In this document: positions 25,601 to 37,600 of the stretch, piece after piece
How positions within the stretch are numbered: the stretch's first letter is position 1
How the letters are laid out: each line of letters starts with the position of its first letter
Assembly (NCBI GenBank): GCA_013397695.1
Contig: VYZI01001117.1
Location: 1,188-65,187, forward strand
DNA length: 64,000 nucleotides
From: Centropus unirufus
Taxonomy: Eukaryota > Chordata > Aves > Cuculiformes > Centropidae
Direction: 5' to 3'
Position numbers and translations under genes: made by a program
The notes under the pieces: generated by a model
Told to the model about the DNA's origin: nothing
Seen by the model: the letters and a program-made list of their open reading frames with translations, nothing else
Database searches by the model: none

Positions 25601-28600
25601 CCTGGAGGTGTTGGAGACCAGGTTGGATGGGGCTTGGATCCAGCCTGATCCATGGCAGGGATTTGGAACTGGATGGGCTTTGAGCAACCTGACCCAGTGG
25701 GATGTGCCCCTGCCCACAGCAGGGGGATGGAACTGGATGGGCTTTGACCTCCCTTCCAACCCAAACCATTCCATGACTCTTATGATCCCGGTCTGGAAGA
25801 GATGCTGCCGAATTGCTCTTTGCTCTGCGGGCAGTACCTCATAAAATGCCCTGGTAAACTTAATCCACTCCATAAACCCCTTCAACTTTCTTTTAACTGC
25901 CTTTGCCTGTCCTTAGAGTGAACTCCTTTATGGTCCCCCAAACAAAGGCAGGCAGGAGTGGGCAGGGACGGGAACGGGGAGCCGCGCTCCTCCCCAGCGC
26001 TCCCGGGTGAGTGGGAGGAGCGCGCTGGGGCTCGGAGCCCTCGGCACAGGGTGCTGAGCTCCTCGGCTGCCAACTCCTCCATGGCCATGGCATCCCAGAA
26101 GAAGCTGTTTCGTGGTAGGTCTTTGTGCCAGCCACCTGGCGATGCTGGGATTTTTTTTGGCAGAGCTTGGGAGGATGGGGTGCGAAGGAAGAATCTGGAG
26201 ATCGGTTGGGAATTCTGCTCTCGAGGGGTTTCGAGGGTGGTAGACTGGAGCGCGGGGCTGGAAGTCTTCATGGATCCTTTTTTCCTCCTCTCCGTGCTCT
26301 TCCTTTCACTACTTTTCTGCTTTGGGGGCAGGAGCGGGGAGCTTGAATGCTGCTTGAGGACACACGATGCTGTTTTGGGAACAGGCAACGTGGCTCTGCA
26401 AGAATAGCTCATCTTTTTCTGCTCCTTCCCTGCCTTCCCCCATAATAGTCCTTAAAACCTATCAAAGCACGCTTCCACGAGAGGCACGGCAGGAAGAGGA
26501 GAAGGGATCATCGCTGGAGGCTGGCTCCAGCGCAGGGTGAAGTCAGTGGCCAGCCCGAGGTTTCCTGAGTGAGGTGGTGACCTGTGGTCCCCGTGCCTGA
26601 GTCGGTAGCCGTGGGTGTCGTGACCTGGATGTGGTGTTTCTTTGCCCTACAAAGGGTTTTGCAGGGTGGTTTTCATTTCAACCGCTTTTAGAACCAAATC
26701 AAACCGATGCTTGGCTGTGCAGATGGTCTGACTTTAATGTGAGTGGCTTGTGTGTCCAGTTTTAACTGGAGATAAACTGGTTTATCTAAATGACTGCAAA
26801 CAGTGCCTGCTGTGAAACAAGGTGGGGTACAGGGGCGCTTCTCTGCTTGGGAATCCCACACCTCTTCATTTTAAATAAACGTGGGCTTGTGTTTAAGCAA
26901 GGCAGTTACACTGTGTGCTTTGGAGCAGGCAGGGTTCCCCCTGGGATGCTGGGGAGCAGCTGAGGCTTTAGGATGTTGCTGAGATAAGGGACAAACGGGC
27001 AGGGTGGGCAAAACTATACAAGCTCAGAATTAGCTTCCCATGAGAGAGTTAAACTTCCAAGCCCAAGGTCACCAGCGGTAGATGTGTGCTCCTTGTCCTG
27101 ATCAGAGCAGCGTGGGCAGGAGCTGAGAAGCCAAACCACCAAGTGTGATGGGTCCTTGTCACCAGGGAGGTTTGCAACCAGCTGGTTGTCACCTCCACTC
27201 TGCTTGGGGCCGAGAGGCGCAGCGGACCGGCTGGGGCAGCTTGCATGGAGGCAGTTGTCCTCTCCAGCCTCAGACCTGCTCCCTCTGCCGCCGGGGTCTT
27301 GTGTCTCCTGCTGGGCAGGAGGTGTGGAGCTGTGGTTTTGCAGACAGCTGAGCCAATGATCACTTGCTGCTGGCTTTGTCTTCCTCTTCCCATCCGTCCT
27401 GGCCTGCCCCATCTCGGGGGCTTCTGGGCCATGTTGTGCTCCAAATGGGGAACTGATTTTCACTGGGTTTCCTGCTGTCTTACACGTTCAGCGGCCCCTG
27501 GAAAGTCCAGGGGGCCCCAGCTCTTAAGGTAAATGCAGGGTGAGAAGGGCCTTCTCCTTGCAGAGCAGCAAGTGCTGCCTCACATCACCCCATTAACCCA
27601 GGGCAGTGAGGAACTGGCAGGAGCTTGGTCTGTGGCCAGGATGGCCCAGGTCTCCTGGGGAGCAGAGATGGGAGCCTCAATTTTCCATCCAAAGTTGTAT
27701 TTGAATATGAAGACCCTTTTCTGCTGGGCAGCAGTTTCTCATTGTGAGCACGCAGTTTCACCTGAGCCTCCCGAGGCCACGTGGCTCAGCCCTCACCATC
27801 CCAACAACCCCTGGAGCTCCAGGTTTTAACCCCCTTCAGGCAACCAAAGCTTCTGCATTTATGGCTTGGGCACCAACACGGCTCTCTTTGTTCATGGAGG
27901 AAATAAGTCATTTGAGCTTCTGGTAGTTAAGAGCAAGTGAGCTTTAAGCAAAATATTGGAGAGACTTCTTAATGGTGAATTTTCCTAGACGGTTATATTG
28001 ACATTCCTGATAAGAAGTGTGGCTTGGCTAGACAAAAGTGCTAGAAAACAAAACACCATGTAGAGGAGAGACAGACAAGATAATCTAATAGGTCTCTTTT
28101 TGTCTCCAGCTTGTTCCTCTGAATAGCCCTGGTGTGTAGAGCATTTAAAGGGCTCGGATGCAATTCATGAAGCCAGGCTTGATGCTCATGAGGATTCGCT
28201 GCCTCACCCGTCTGCAAGCCAAATGACGGGTCAGTGTGTGTCCAGGGTGATGAGAGATGTAAATTAGAGGAGATGTTGCTCCTTGGTGGTGTAATGGTCA
28301 GAAGAATAGAACCCGCTGTTGTGAGTTCTGGATGGGGCTTCCTAGGAGCCCTGCGGTGGGGTTTTCTGAGGGCTTTTTTGTTGGTCAGCACGAGAGGTCA
28401 GACCAAGGAGGACCAGCTCCTGCTGGCCGTCCTTCAGTGATGCTAAAATTGCACCCAGGAGATGGTTTGTTGTGCACACACAGGAAAAAAAGTTAGTCCT
28501 AGGAAAGAGAGGAGCCGTCCTACACATTGAGTGCCATCTACTGGCACCTCATCCATGGTATTGACACGTTGGCCTGGGGAGAGGAAGAGCTCTCATGAAG

Positions 28601-31600
28601 GTCAGCATTATGGGACCAGCTGTGGGGCTTACAGAGGAGGGTTTGATGTGCCCAGCCTCTTGAGGAAGGGATGGTAAGGGTGGGTGTTCCTTCTACTTGT
28701 TCAGCAATGTCCTTGTCCAAAGAAGTTGTGGTTTCACCCAGTGCAGGAGAAGCCCAGAAGTAGGTGGTTGCTTAGGGTGACACAGACATCCAGCTTGAGC
28801 TGGATGCTTCATATCATGCCTCGCAGTGGAAGGTGTCCCTGCCCATGATGGCGGGAGTAGAATAGGATGGGCTTTAAGGTCCCTTCCATCACAAACATCC
28901 TAGGATTTAATGTGGGATGCATCCACGGTGCTGTTGGAAGCTGTGCCACCCTCTTCCTGTCTCTTCCCTTGAGCCGGGCCCAGGTTCTTGTCTAGAAACT
29001 GAGCCAGAGCAGGTGACAGATCAGACTTTGCTAAACCCCAACCCACCACCACCAGTGCAGTCCCTTCATCTTTGTGGGCCATTGAGCTGCTTGGAGATGG
29101 GTGTTGTGATCTGGTTTTATGGACAAAGGGTGTGAAGGGCTGGAGCACCTTTTTGGTGTCCCTTGGCCAACGTGTGTTTAGAAACACAGTCGCTGAGGTC
29201 AATTGATAGCCTAAACCCATGGTGTAACGAGGTCAGGGGGCTGGTGGAGACTTTGCCTGGTGGATTCTTCACCATCTACACCCTGAGCTTCTGTAGAGAT
29301 TAAAACAAAGCTGCTGGGTTTATCTTGTTTCTCAGTAAGTTCTCTCTATAACTTGTCCTTTGGGTTTCAGGGGTGCAAGGGGAATTTGGGCCATGGAGCA
29401 TGGTTATGCAAAGATGTGGATTCTTTACAGGAGAACGGACAAACAAACATCTTGAACTCTTTATGTTAAAAGAAGGGGAAAAAGAGAGTCGTCGTTCTTG
29501 GCAGTGGTGCTTCTTAGTAGCAAATAGATCGAATACAGCCCTTTTTAATGCAATTTAAATAATCGATGGTATATTCAATTACAGAAATAGTTGGCAAAGC
29601 TCTAAATAGGTCACACCTGTCCTTAAACTGTTCTCAAGGTAAATATCTCACCATACTGTGTTGTGTTCACCGAATGCTGTATGAGCTGATGTGCAGGAGG
29701 GAGATCTCCTTGGCTGTACGTTCAGTTATCCCCAAAACTCTGCGCCTTGTGTGCTTCTGGTGTTTGGTTTTCCTTGAGGGATGCCTTAGTGAGCCTGGCT
29801 TGTGTATACTGGGGGATATTCGGGTGCTGAAGATTACAGCAGTGTAACTGGGTCTGGTCAGGGGTTTTGGTGTCAGACTGGTGTTGGTGGCTTGGGTGCT
29901 GCCCACCAAGTTGCTCTTGGGGACAGGATGGCAGCCGGGTGCCCACTGCCCACTGGGTGATGCTTACCTTGCCCTCAGTCATGGTTGTAGTGGGAAAGGA
30001 GAAGGCAAAAAGAAGAACCTTTGTTGTGGGAACCAGAGTCTTGAACCTATTTGGGAACAAAAGCTGGAGCTGAGGGCAGGTGGTGCTGAGAACGCTTTGT
30101 TTGGGAAAGTTTTTCTCATCGTGTTGAACAATTCTTCTTAGATGATCCTTCCTGTGGGCTGAATCATCCCCTCAGCAAACACATTAGTGCGTCTAGCCAG
30201 CCCCTCGCTGCATCCTGTGCAATCCAGGGCATCCTTGTGCTGCTGGTGGACCCGGAGGGCACTGAGCTGCCCCGCACCCTGCAGGATTGCAGCCCCTGTG
30301 CTTCGGGTGGGAATAAACACTCCTGGAAGTGTGTTTGCCTCCTCTCCCTGTGGGAGCTGCTTTCCCCTTGCTCTAGGGAAGTTTGCAGGGTGAGATGGAG
30401 AGGGGCTCGTGGTCAGGGAGTGCAGGGGTGGGATGAGGGGGAATGGTTTGAAGCTGAAAGAGGGAAGATTGAGATGAGATCTTAGGGAGAAATGTTTTGC
30501 TGTGAGGATGGGGAGACCCTGGCCCAGGGTGCCCAGAGCAGTGGTGGCTGCCCCATCCCTGGAGGTGTCCAAGGTGAGGTTGGATGAGGCTTGGAGCCCC
30601 CTGATCCAGTGGGAGGTGTCCCTGCCTGTGTCAGGGGCTAGGAACGGGGTGGGCTTTGAGGTCCCTTCCAATGCAATGGAAGGGACCATGATTCTACGAA
30701 GCACTGGCTCTATGCTTTTGTGACTTACAAGTCACAAACTCCCATCCCTCTCCCTGTACGAGGAGACTTGCAAATAAACGACCAAGGCCACTGTGACTGT
30801 GTGCGTGTGTGCTCGGCCGTTTCCCCACGCAATTTCCACATGATTTGGAAGCGCTCTTTAATTTGTCTAATTTTTAACCACCTCTGGCCTCCCTTCCCAC
30901 TGGCTTTGGAGCATGGCAGCGACGTTGGGCTGGGAGAGCTCACGTCCGCGGGGCTGGCAATGCTCTCAGGACGTGCCAAGGAAAGGCTTTGTGTTGGATC
31001 TGAAATGTCCCTCTTGCAAGCTTTCTGGGGTAGTTCTGGTCAGGTCTTAAGTAAACAGGGTTTTATCCTCTATTGTCTTGCTTGGCGAGTAATGGAAACT
31101 GAGTGGGGAAAGATTTCTGTTCTGCACAGGGCAGTGTTCTGGTTGCATCTCTTCTATTGTCAATTGATTTTACATTGCAAATGAAACAATACTTGGAAAG
31201 ATGCAAATCAGAGCGGAAACAGAGGTATGAGCTTCTAAGTAAAGGAGTGGGGGTGTGTGGACCCATTCCGTGCATCTGACTGTGTGTGCAGAGCACACAA
31301 TTTTCCCCCTCTGCTCTCCTTTTGTGATATCTCAGCCGGAATGCTGTGTCCAGTTCTGGAATGTCCCAATGTAAGAAGGTCGTGGAACTGTTGGAACAGG
31401 TCCTGAGGAGGCCACAGAGATGATCTGAGGGCTGGAGCAACTCCCGTGTGAGGACAGGTTGAGAGAGCTGGGGTTGTTCAGCCTGGAGATGAGAGGGCTG
31501 CGGGGGAGACCTTAGAGCAGCTTCCAGTGCGGAAAGTGCAGGGCCTCCAGTAAAGCCGAGGAGGGAATTTTTCTCATGGCATGGAGTGATAGGACAACAG

Positions 31601-34600
31601 GGAATGGCTTTAATTTGGAAAGGGAAAGATTTAGATTAGACATTAGGAAGAAATTCTTCATGATGAGGATGGAGAAACCCTCAGGTTGCCCAGAGCAGTG
31701 GTGGCTGCCCCATCCCTGGAGGTGTTCAAGGTTGGATGGGGCTTGGAGCAACCAGATCCAGTGGGAGGTGTCCCTGCCCATGGCAGAGGGCTGGGGCTGG
31801 CTGGGCTTTGAGGTCTCTTCCAACCCAAACCATTCCATGATTCTATCATATTGCATCTCCAGGTACCCGAAGCCATCGTGTTTCAACATTGAGCTGCTGT
31901 GCACACTCAGCAAAATGAATTCTTTCCTTGGACAACGCGTGCGTTAGCATTGAGTGTCTGCATCTTTTCATGAGCGTGCAACTTTGTGGTAAAATAAATG
32001 AGCCGGAAAAAAAACAGGATGTGGATTTACTCTTGCTCTTCTCCCCCAAGCTTTCTGTTTAATGGAATATAACCCCTTGCTTTGTGCATGAGCCTGTGTC
32101 TACTGAGGTGAAATTGGTTTGGGGTAGCAACCATGTTGATGTTGTCAAATGCATGAGTAAAAGGTCTCTGCAGGGCCAGGTTGTTTGCTTGCAGGTTTGC
32201 AGTTCCCAGGAGCCCTCAGAGGTCCATGGACACATGTATAGGTGTGAAGCTGAGGGCTCCTGACTCCGTAATTCCTTGTAGCTCCATTGGCTTTTACGTT
32301 TACTTCCTAGAATTAAACATTCTCAAGCTCTATGACTGGAAAGCTGGGGAGGGGGTCTTGATTAGGGAGTGCAGGGATAGGATGAGGGAGAAGGGTTTTG
32401 AACTGAAAGAGAGGAGATTGAGACAAGCTCTTAGGGAAAAATGTTTTGGTGTGAGGGTGGGGAGGCCCTGGCCCAGGTTGCCCAGAGCAGTGGTGGCTGC
32501 CCCATCCCTGGAGGTGTTGAAGGCCAGGTTGGATGGGGCTTGGAGCCCCCTGATCCAGAGGGAGATGACACTGCCCATGGCAGGGAGTTGGGACTATGGG
32601 CTTTGAGGTTCCTTCCAACCCAAACCATTCCATGAATTTCTGATTCTACGATGCAGTGAGGAGCAGCATGTTGGCAGCACTTGGGAACCATGGGGGTGTT
32701 GGGCTGGCACTGCCGGTGTCCTGCACTGCTTTTCTTTGTGCTGAGGTTCAGCAGCTCCAGGTCGGAGCCCACTTTTCCATACATGGGGATGTTCCCCAGT
32801 TTCCCATTGCAAATCAGTTCCGGGAGGGCTGAGGTGCTTCATGGCACCTCCTGATCAGGTGGTCCTGCAGGGCCAAACCTCAGCCACCTCCTTGCTGTAC
32901 TGCAGGGTTGGTTTTATCATGGGCAGTGAGGCCTCTTTCCAGTTGTGGGCTCATTCCCAGAGCTTGGAGCAGCTCCTTGTGCCTCTCCCACCCTTTCGGG
33001 TCTCTTCAGCCCAGCTTTGCTGTGTCACAGTGCAGTGGGGCTCCTGCTTTCACCTTGCCTTGGGTCTCCATTTCCATCCACGAGGAGGGTGCTCCTCCAA
33101 AATCCGCGTTGATCCGGGATGCTGATCCAGGAGAGGGAATTCTCTGACACCTGTTACCAGCCTGACTCAAATCAATGTTATTCTTGGCCCATTTCCCTGT
33201 GCCTTTGTCCTTTAGACCCTCCTTGATATCCCGCATCTTGCCAAGCAAGGATGAGCTGTTGGGCTGGGGATGGAGGACGTGGGAAGGCTCATCCCAAAGA
33301 GGCTGAAGACAAGGGACGTGGTGGGTTTGTCCCACAGGCTGCTGACCTTTTGAAAGCACCGACTGGTCATGCCCTGTGTTCTCCTCGTCCCCTTTCCATG
33401 CTGCTCCTTTGTGCTTTTGTTTGGTCATCGCTCTGCCTTTGTTTTTACAGCTGGGGGAAGTGTTTTGAGCTTGAAAGTTTATTTTCTTCCCTCTGGTTGT
33501 CGTCACAGGTTTGTTTTCTTTCTCCCTATGGCATCTTGCTGGCTTTCCTCGGGGCTGGGAGGTCGGATGGTCTCTGCTCCCTGGGCCTTTCTGCAGAGGG
33601 GGTGGACTTCTTCCCCACGCTTGGGCTTCGCTGCCCTCACTCCTTCTGGGGTCCTCAGCATGGGGAGGACATGGACCTGGTGGGGTGAGACAGAGGAGGC
33701 TACGGAGATGGTCCAAGGGCAGGAGCACCGCTCATATGGGACAGGCTGGGAGAGTTGGGGTTAAGCCTGGAGAGGAGAAGGCTCTGGGGAGACCTTAGAG
33801 CAGCTTCCAGTGCTGAAAGGGGCTCCAGGAAAGCTGGGGAGAGGCTCTGGATCAGGGAGGGCAGGGACAGGATGAGTTGGAAGGGTTTGAAGCTGCAAGA
33901 AGGGAAATGGAGAGGAGATCTTACGGAGAAATGTTTTGGTGTGAGGGTGGGGAGGCCCTGGCCCAGGTTGCCCAGAGCAGTGGCGGCTGCCCCATCCCTG
34001 GAGGTGTTCAAGGCCAGGTTGGATGGGGCTTGGAGCCCCCTGATCCGGTGGGAGGTGTCCCTGCCCATGGCAGGGGTTGGAACTGGATGTGCTTTGAGGT
34101 CCCTTCCAACCCAACCCAGTCCATTAATCTATGATGCTTGGTCTCACTGGCTTTTTGTTGGTTTAATAAATCCTGCCCAGTTTGGCCTGTCCTCTTTGGC
34201 CACGCTGTGTGGCAGCGTTGTCCCACCAGTACACCCGAGTGCAGTTGTGTGCAAGGCCTTGATGAGGTTTGGGTTGGTCTGGATGATTTATTTCCTTAAT
34301 TATGCCTTTAAGCAAGGTAAGTCTCATTTTGATTATCCCCCCAAAATGTGGTGGGGAGCTGCAGATAACATTTGTTCCTCAAGTGACAGGTGGTCAAATT
34401 GCCTTGTTGGGTTTGCTTTTAGTGTTTTCCGAAGCCTTCCCCACCCCTGTGCTGGGCAGAGTTTTGTACACTCACTTTTCTGGGCTGCCACCCCAGCTCC
34501 AGAGCTGCCTTGGAGCTCTTCCCAGGGCTGGGACATCCCAGGCAAGCAGTGTCCTGACCCCCAGCAGAAGCTGTGGCTGCACCTTCATTCTGAAACACCG

Positions 34601-37600
34601 TGTGCATCAACTCCCAGACCATCTTCCCAAAGACCAGGAGTAAAGCACTTCTTTCACCCCTTTTTCCTCCTTTTCTGACTTTTTTTTTTTGTGTGTTGGC
34701 TGAATTAATTTCTTTCTGTGCTCATCCAACGGCAATGGATCATTTTTACCCACTCTCTTCTTCCATCTTTCCCCAGCCCCAAATGTTTCCTAAACCCCAT
34801 CTCCAAGCGTGGACAGAAACTGCTGAACCAGGATACGGTGCAGGAGATGCCAGAGCAGATGCAAAGCGGAGGAATTAATGATCACCAAAGTGGTGACATC
34901 AGCTTTTTTTACATAAAAAATTATCCCCGAGTGTGCATTTGGGGAGGGAGGAGGCAGCAACGGGCACTTCCCTGGGGACCAGAGCTCAGGGGCCCCTGTG
35001 GGGTGTGTGTGCATGTCTTGGCTTGGAATTCTCAGTACATTCATCATCACAAAGACAAACGAGCAGAGTCTGCCTTGTAAATCTCGCCGGGTTCTGTGTC
35101 AGCAGGCCACAAGATGACCTGTTTGTTCAACGCGTCAGCACAGTTGTTTGTGTCCCCTCTTTGGGGACAGCATTGTTGCCTTCCACTTCTCCAGGCTGCT
35201 GTGGTCCAGAGCTTGTGCTGCCTGGCCTGATGCTCCCGGATGAGTCCAGGCTGAGGTCAGGACCGAGCCGGGTCTTGAGGAGCATTCAGCTTCCCAGCGT
35301 GACTTCATCCTGTTCTTGGGGCATGACACGGTGGCTTTGAGTCCCTGCAGTCAGGGCTGGCACCTCGCCCGCTGGGGAGCAGTTATGAAGTCATAGAATC
35401 TCTTAGATTGGAAAATACTTTTAAGAGTTGAGGGAGGGGATTCCCCTCTGCTCTCGTGAGACCTCATCTGGATCTCTGCATCCAGTTCTGCAGTCTTCAG
35501 CATGGGAGGGACATGGATCTGTTGGAGCAGTTCCAGAGGAGGCCACAGAGATGATCCAAGGGCTGGAGCACCTCCTGTACCAGGCCAGGCTGAGAGTTGG
35601 GGTTCTCCAGCCTGGAGAAGAGAAGGCTCCAAGGAGACCTTAGAGCAGCTTCCAGTGCTGAAAGGGGCTCCAGGAAAGCTGGGAAAGGGCTCTGGATCAG
35701 GGAGGGCAGGGACAGGATGAGGGGGAATGGTTTTGAGCTGCAAGAGGGGAGATTGAGATGGGATCCCAGGGAGAAATGTTTTGCTGTGAGGGTGGGGAGG
35801 CCCTGGCCCAGGTTGCCCAGAGCAGTGGTGGCTGCCCCATCCCTGGAGGTGTTGAAGGCCAGGTTGGATGGGGCTTGGAGCACCCTGATCCAGGGGGAGG
35901 TGTCCCTGCCTATGGCAAGTTGGGTGGAACTGTCTGGGCTCTGAGGTCCTTTCCAACCCAAATCATTCCAAGACTTTATGAGATCCACTGAAATCAAATC
36001 CCATTTTCTCCCCCAACAGCAGAAAAGCTGAGCCTGGCTGTCTCAACCAGTTGTGGTCCAGCTTCAAATGTCTGGGCAGCAGAGGGGTTGAAGCAGAGCT
36101 CCAGTGCCTGGGCCAAGGGCTCCCCATTCCCTACGGGGCTGTCATCGCTGGGGACCCTCCAGCTCTTGGGCACCGCTTGCTTTTGGGTGATATTTTTCAC
36201 CTTTTGTTTTCTTTCTTCTCAAATTGTTTTGTCGTGTGCCGGGAAAAGGAAGTGAAGGCATTGTTTAGTCCCATCCACAATCCACGTCCTGTAAACAGCT
36301 CCCGGCTGCCTTCCACCCACAGCTGGCTTTTCCTATTCAGGGGGGGTCATGGCTGGTAAATAAACAGGCACTTCTGGGAGCAGCTCCCAGCACCCACTTT
36401 TCCCCTTGCAGGGGCTTCACCTGCCCCCCAGGAGCTTTCCCGTGTGCCAGGATGCTTTGATGGGTTTGCCCTCACGGGTCCAGGGAGCCAACTCTCACCA
36501 GGAAAAAAAACCCAACAACTTTGCTGGTTTGACTTGGGCCTAAAGCTCATTACTAGTCGACTAATTTTATTGATTTCAAATCCCTTTTAGTGGAGATTTT
36601 GCTGTGAGGCTGATCGCCAGAGCGATTAGGACACAAAGCTGCTTAATTTGGAAGTGTTTATCAGGCAGCCTTCTGTCACCTTTGTTTCACATCAAATTGT
36701 GGTGGCACTGGTGTCTCTCCATAGCGGCATGTGCTGTCCCATTTCTGGTGGATGAAGGTGGTGAGAGGGACCCTCGTGCTTCTCCTGGGATGGTTTGGGG
36801 GCTATGAGAGGTTCAGCGAATTCAGACTGGGTTGTTGGGTTTTTTATTCCTTATCCTACTCCGGCCCATGGGCATCGCTGCAGCTGCAGAGCTGTTTGCC
36901 ACGTGGGTTTCAGAACCTCATCGCAAGCCCCTTGTGGTCAGGAGAGCATTGAAGGTGGATGATGCCACCTCCATGGAAGATACCACCTCCGTGGCAGCTG
37001 TGGCTCCTCCTGAACCTCATCCAGCCGCGCGAGGGGCTTGGCCTAAATATTTTTAATAGACTTTAATGAAAAAAAAAAAAAAAAAGCCAGCCTAGCCTGG
37101 TGGTTTTGATGGGAATCAGATTAGGGAGGGCGCAGATTGTGGTGGCCTGGTCTAGGGCTGAGGGGGACTCAGCCAGGCTCAACCACAGCTCGAGCAGCGC
37201 AGCTTCCCTGGCTGTGTCCCCCACTGTCACCCGTGGGGTGGCCCCGATTGTCCCCTCACTGCACCCAGTTGTGGCCCATGGAGGGTTACAAAAAGCCTGT
37301 AGACGTGGCGCTTTGGGACATGGTTTGGTAGGCATGGTGGGCTTGGGCTGATGGTTGGACTTGATCTTAGAGGTCTTTTCCAACCTTAATCATTCGGTGG
37401 GTCCATGATCCTATTCCTGACACTGACAACCGGATGCCTTTGAGTTCTTTGAGCCGTCTGGATTGTGATTTTCTTGCTCTGTGTGTTCTCCTCCAGGTAA
37501 TCGTTCATGTAGGATTTAAACGGAAAAAGTCGGGATCTCGCTGCAGAGATGGTGTGAGAGAGATCTCAGGAGCAAAATTCCCTGCTCAGTGTCCCTGCAT

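Noticed and set aside
25882..26412. 176-codon minus-strand frame over the CpG patch, possible antisense gene
   Set aside because: CpG-rich DNA lacks stop codons by composition. No recognisable protein and no supporting splice sites.
28283..28345. tRNA-like A box (TGGTGTAATGGTCAG)
   Set aside because: No B box at the required distance and no cloverleaf can be folded.
33755..34678. 307-codon open frame on the plus strand
   Set aside because: It begins in CR1 ORF2 remnants and reads by chance through the CR1 tail into intron.
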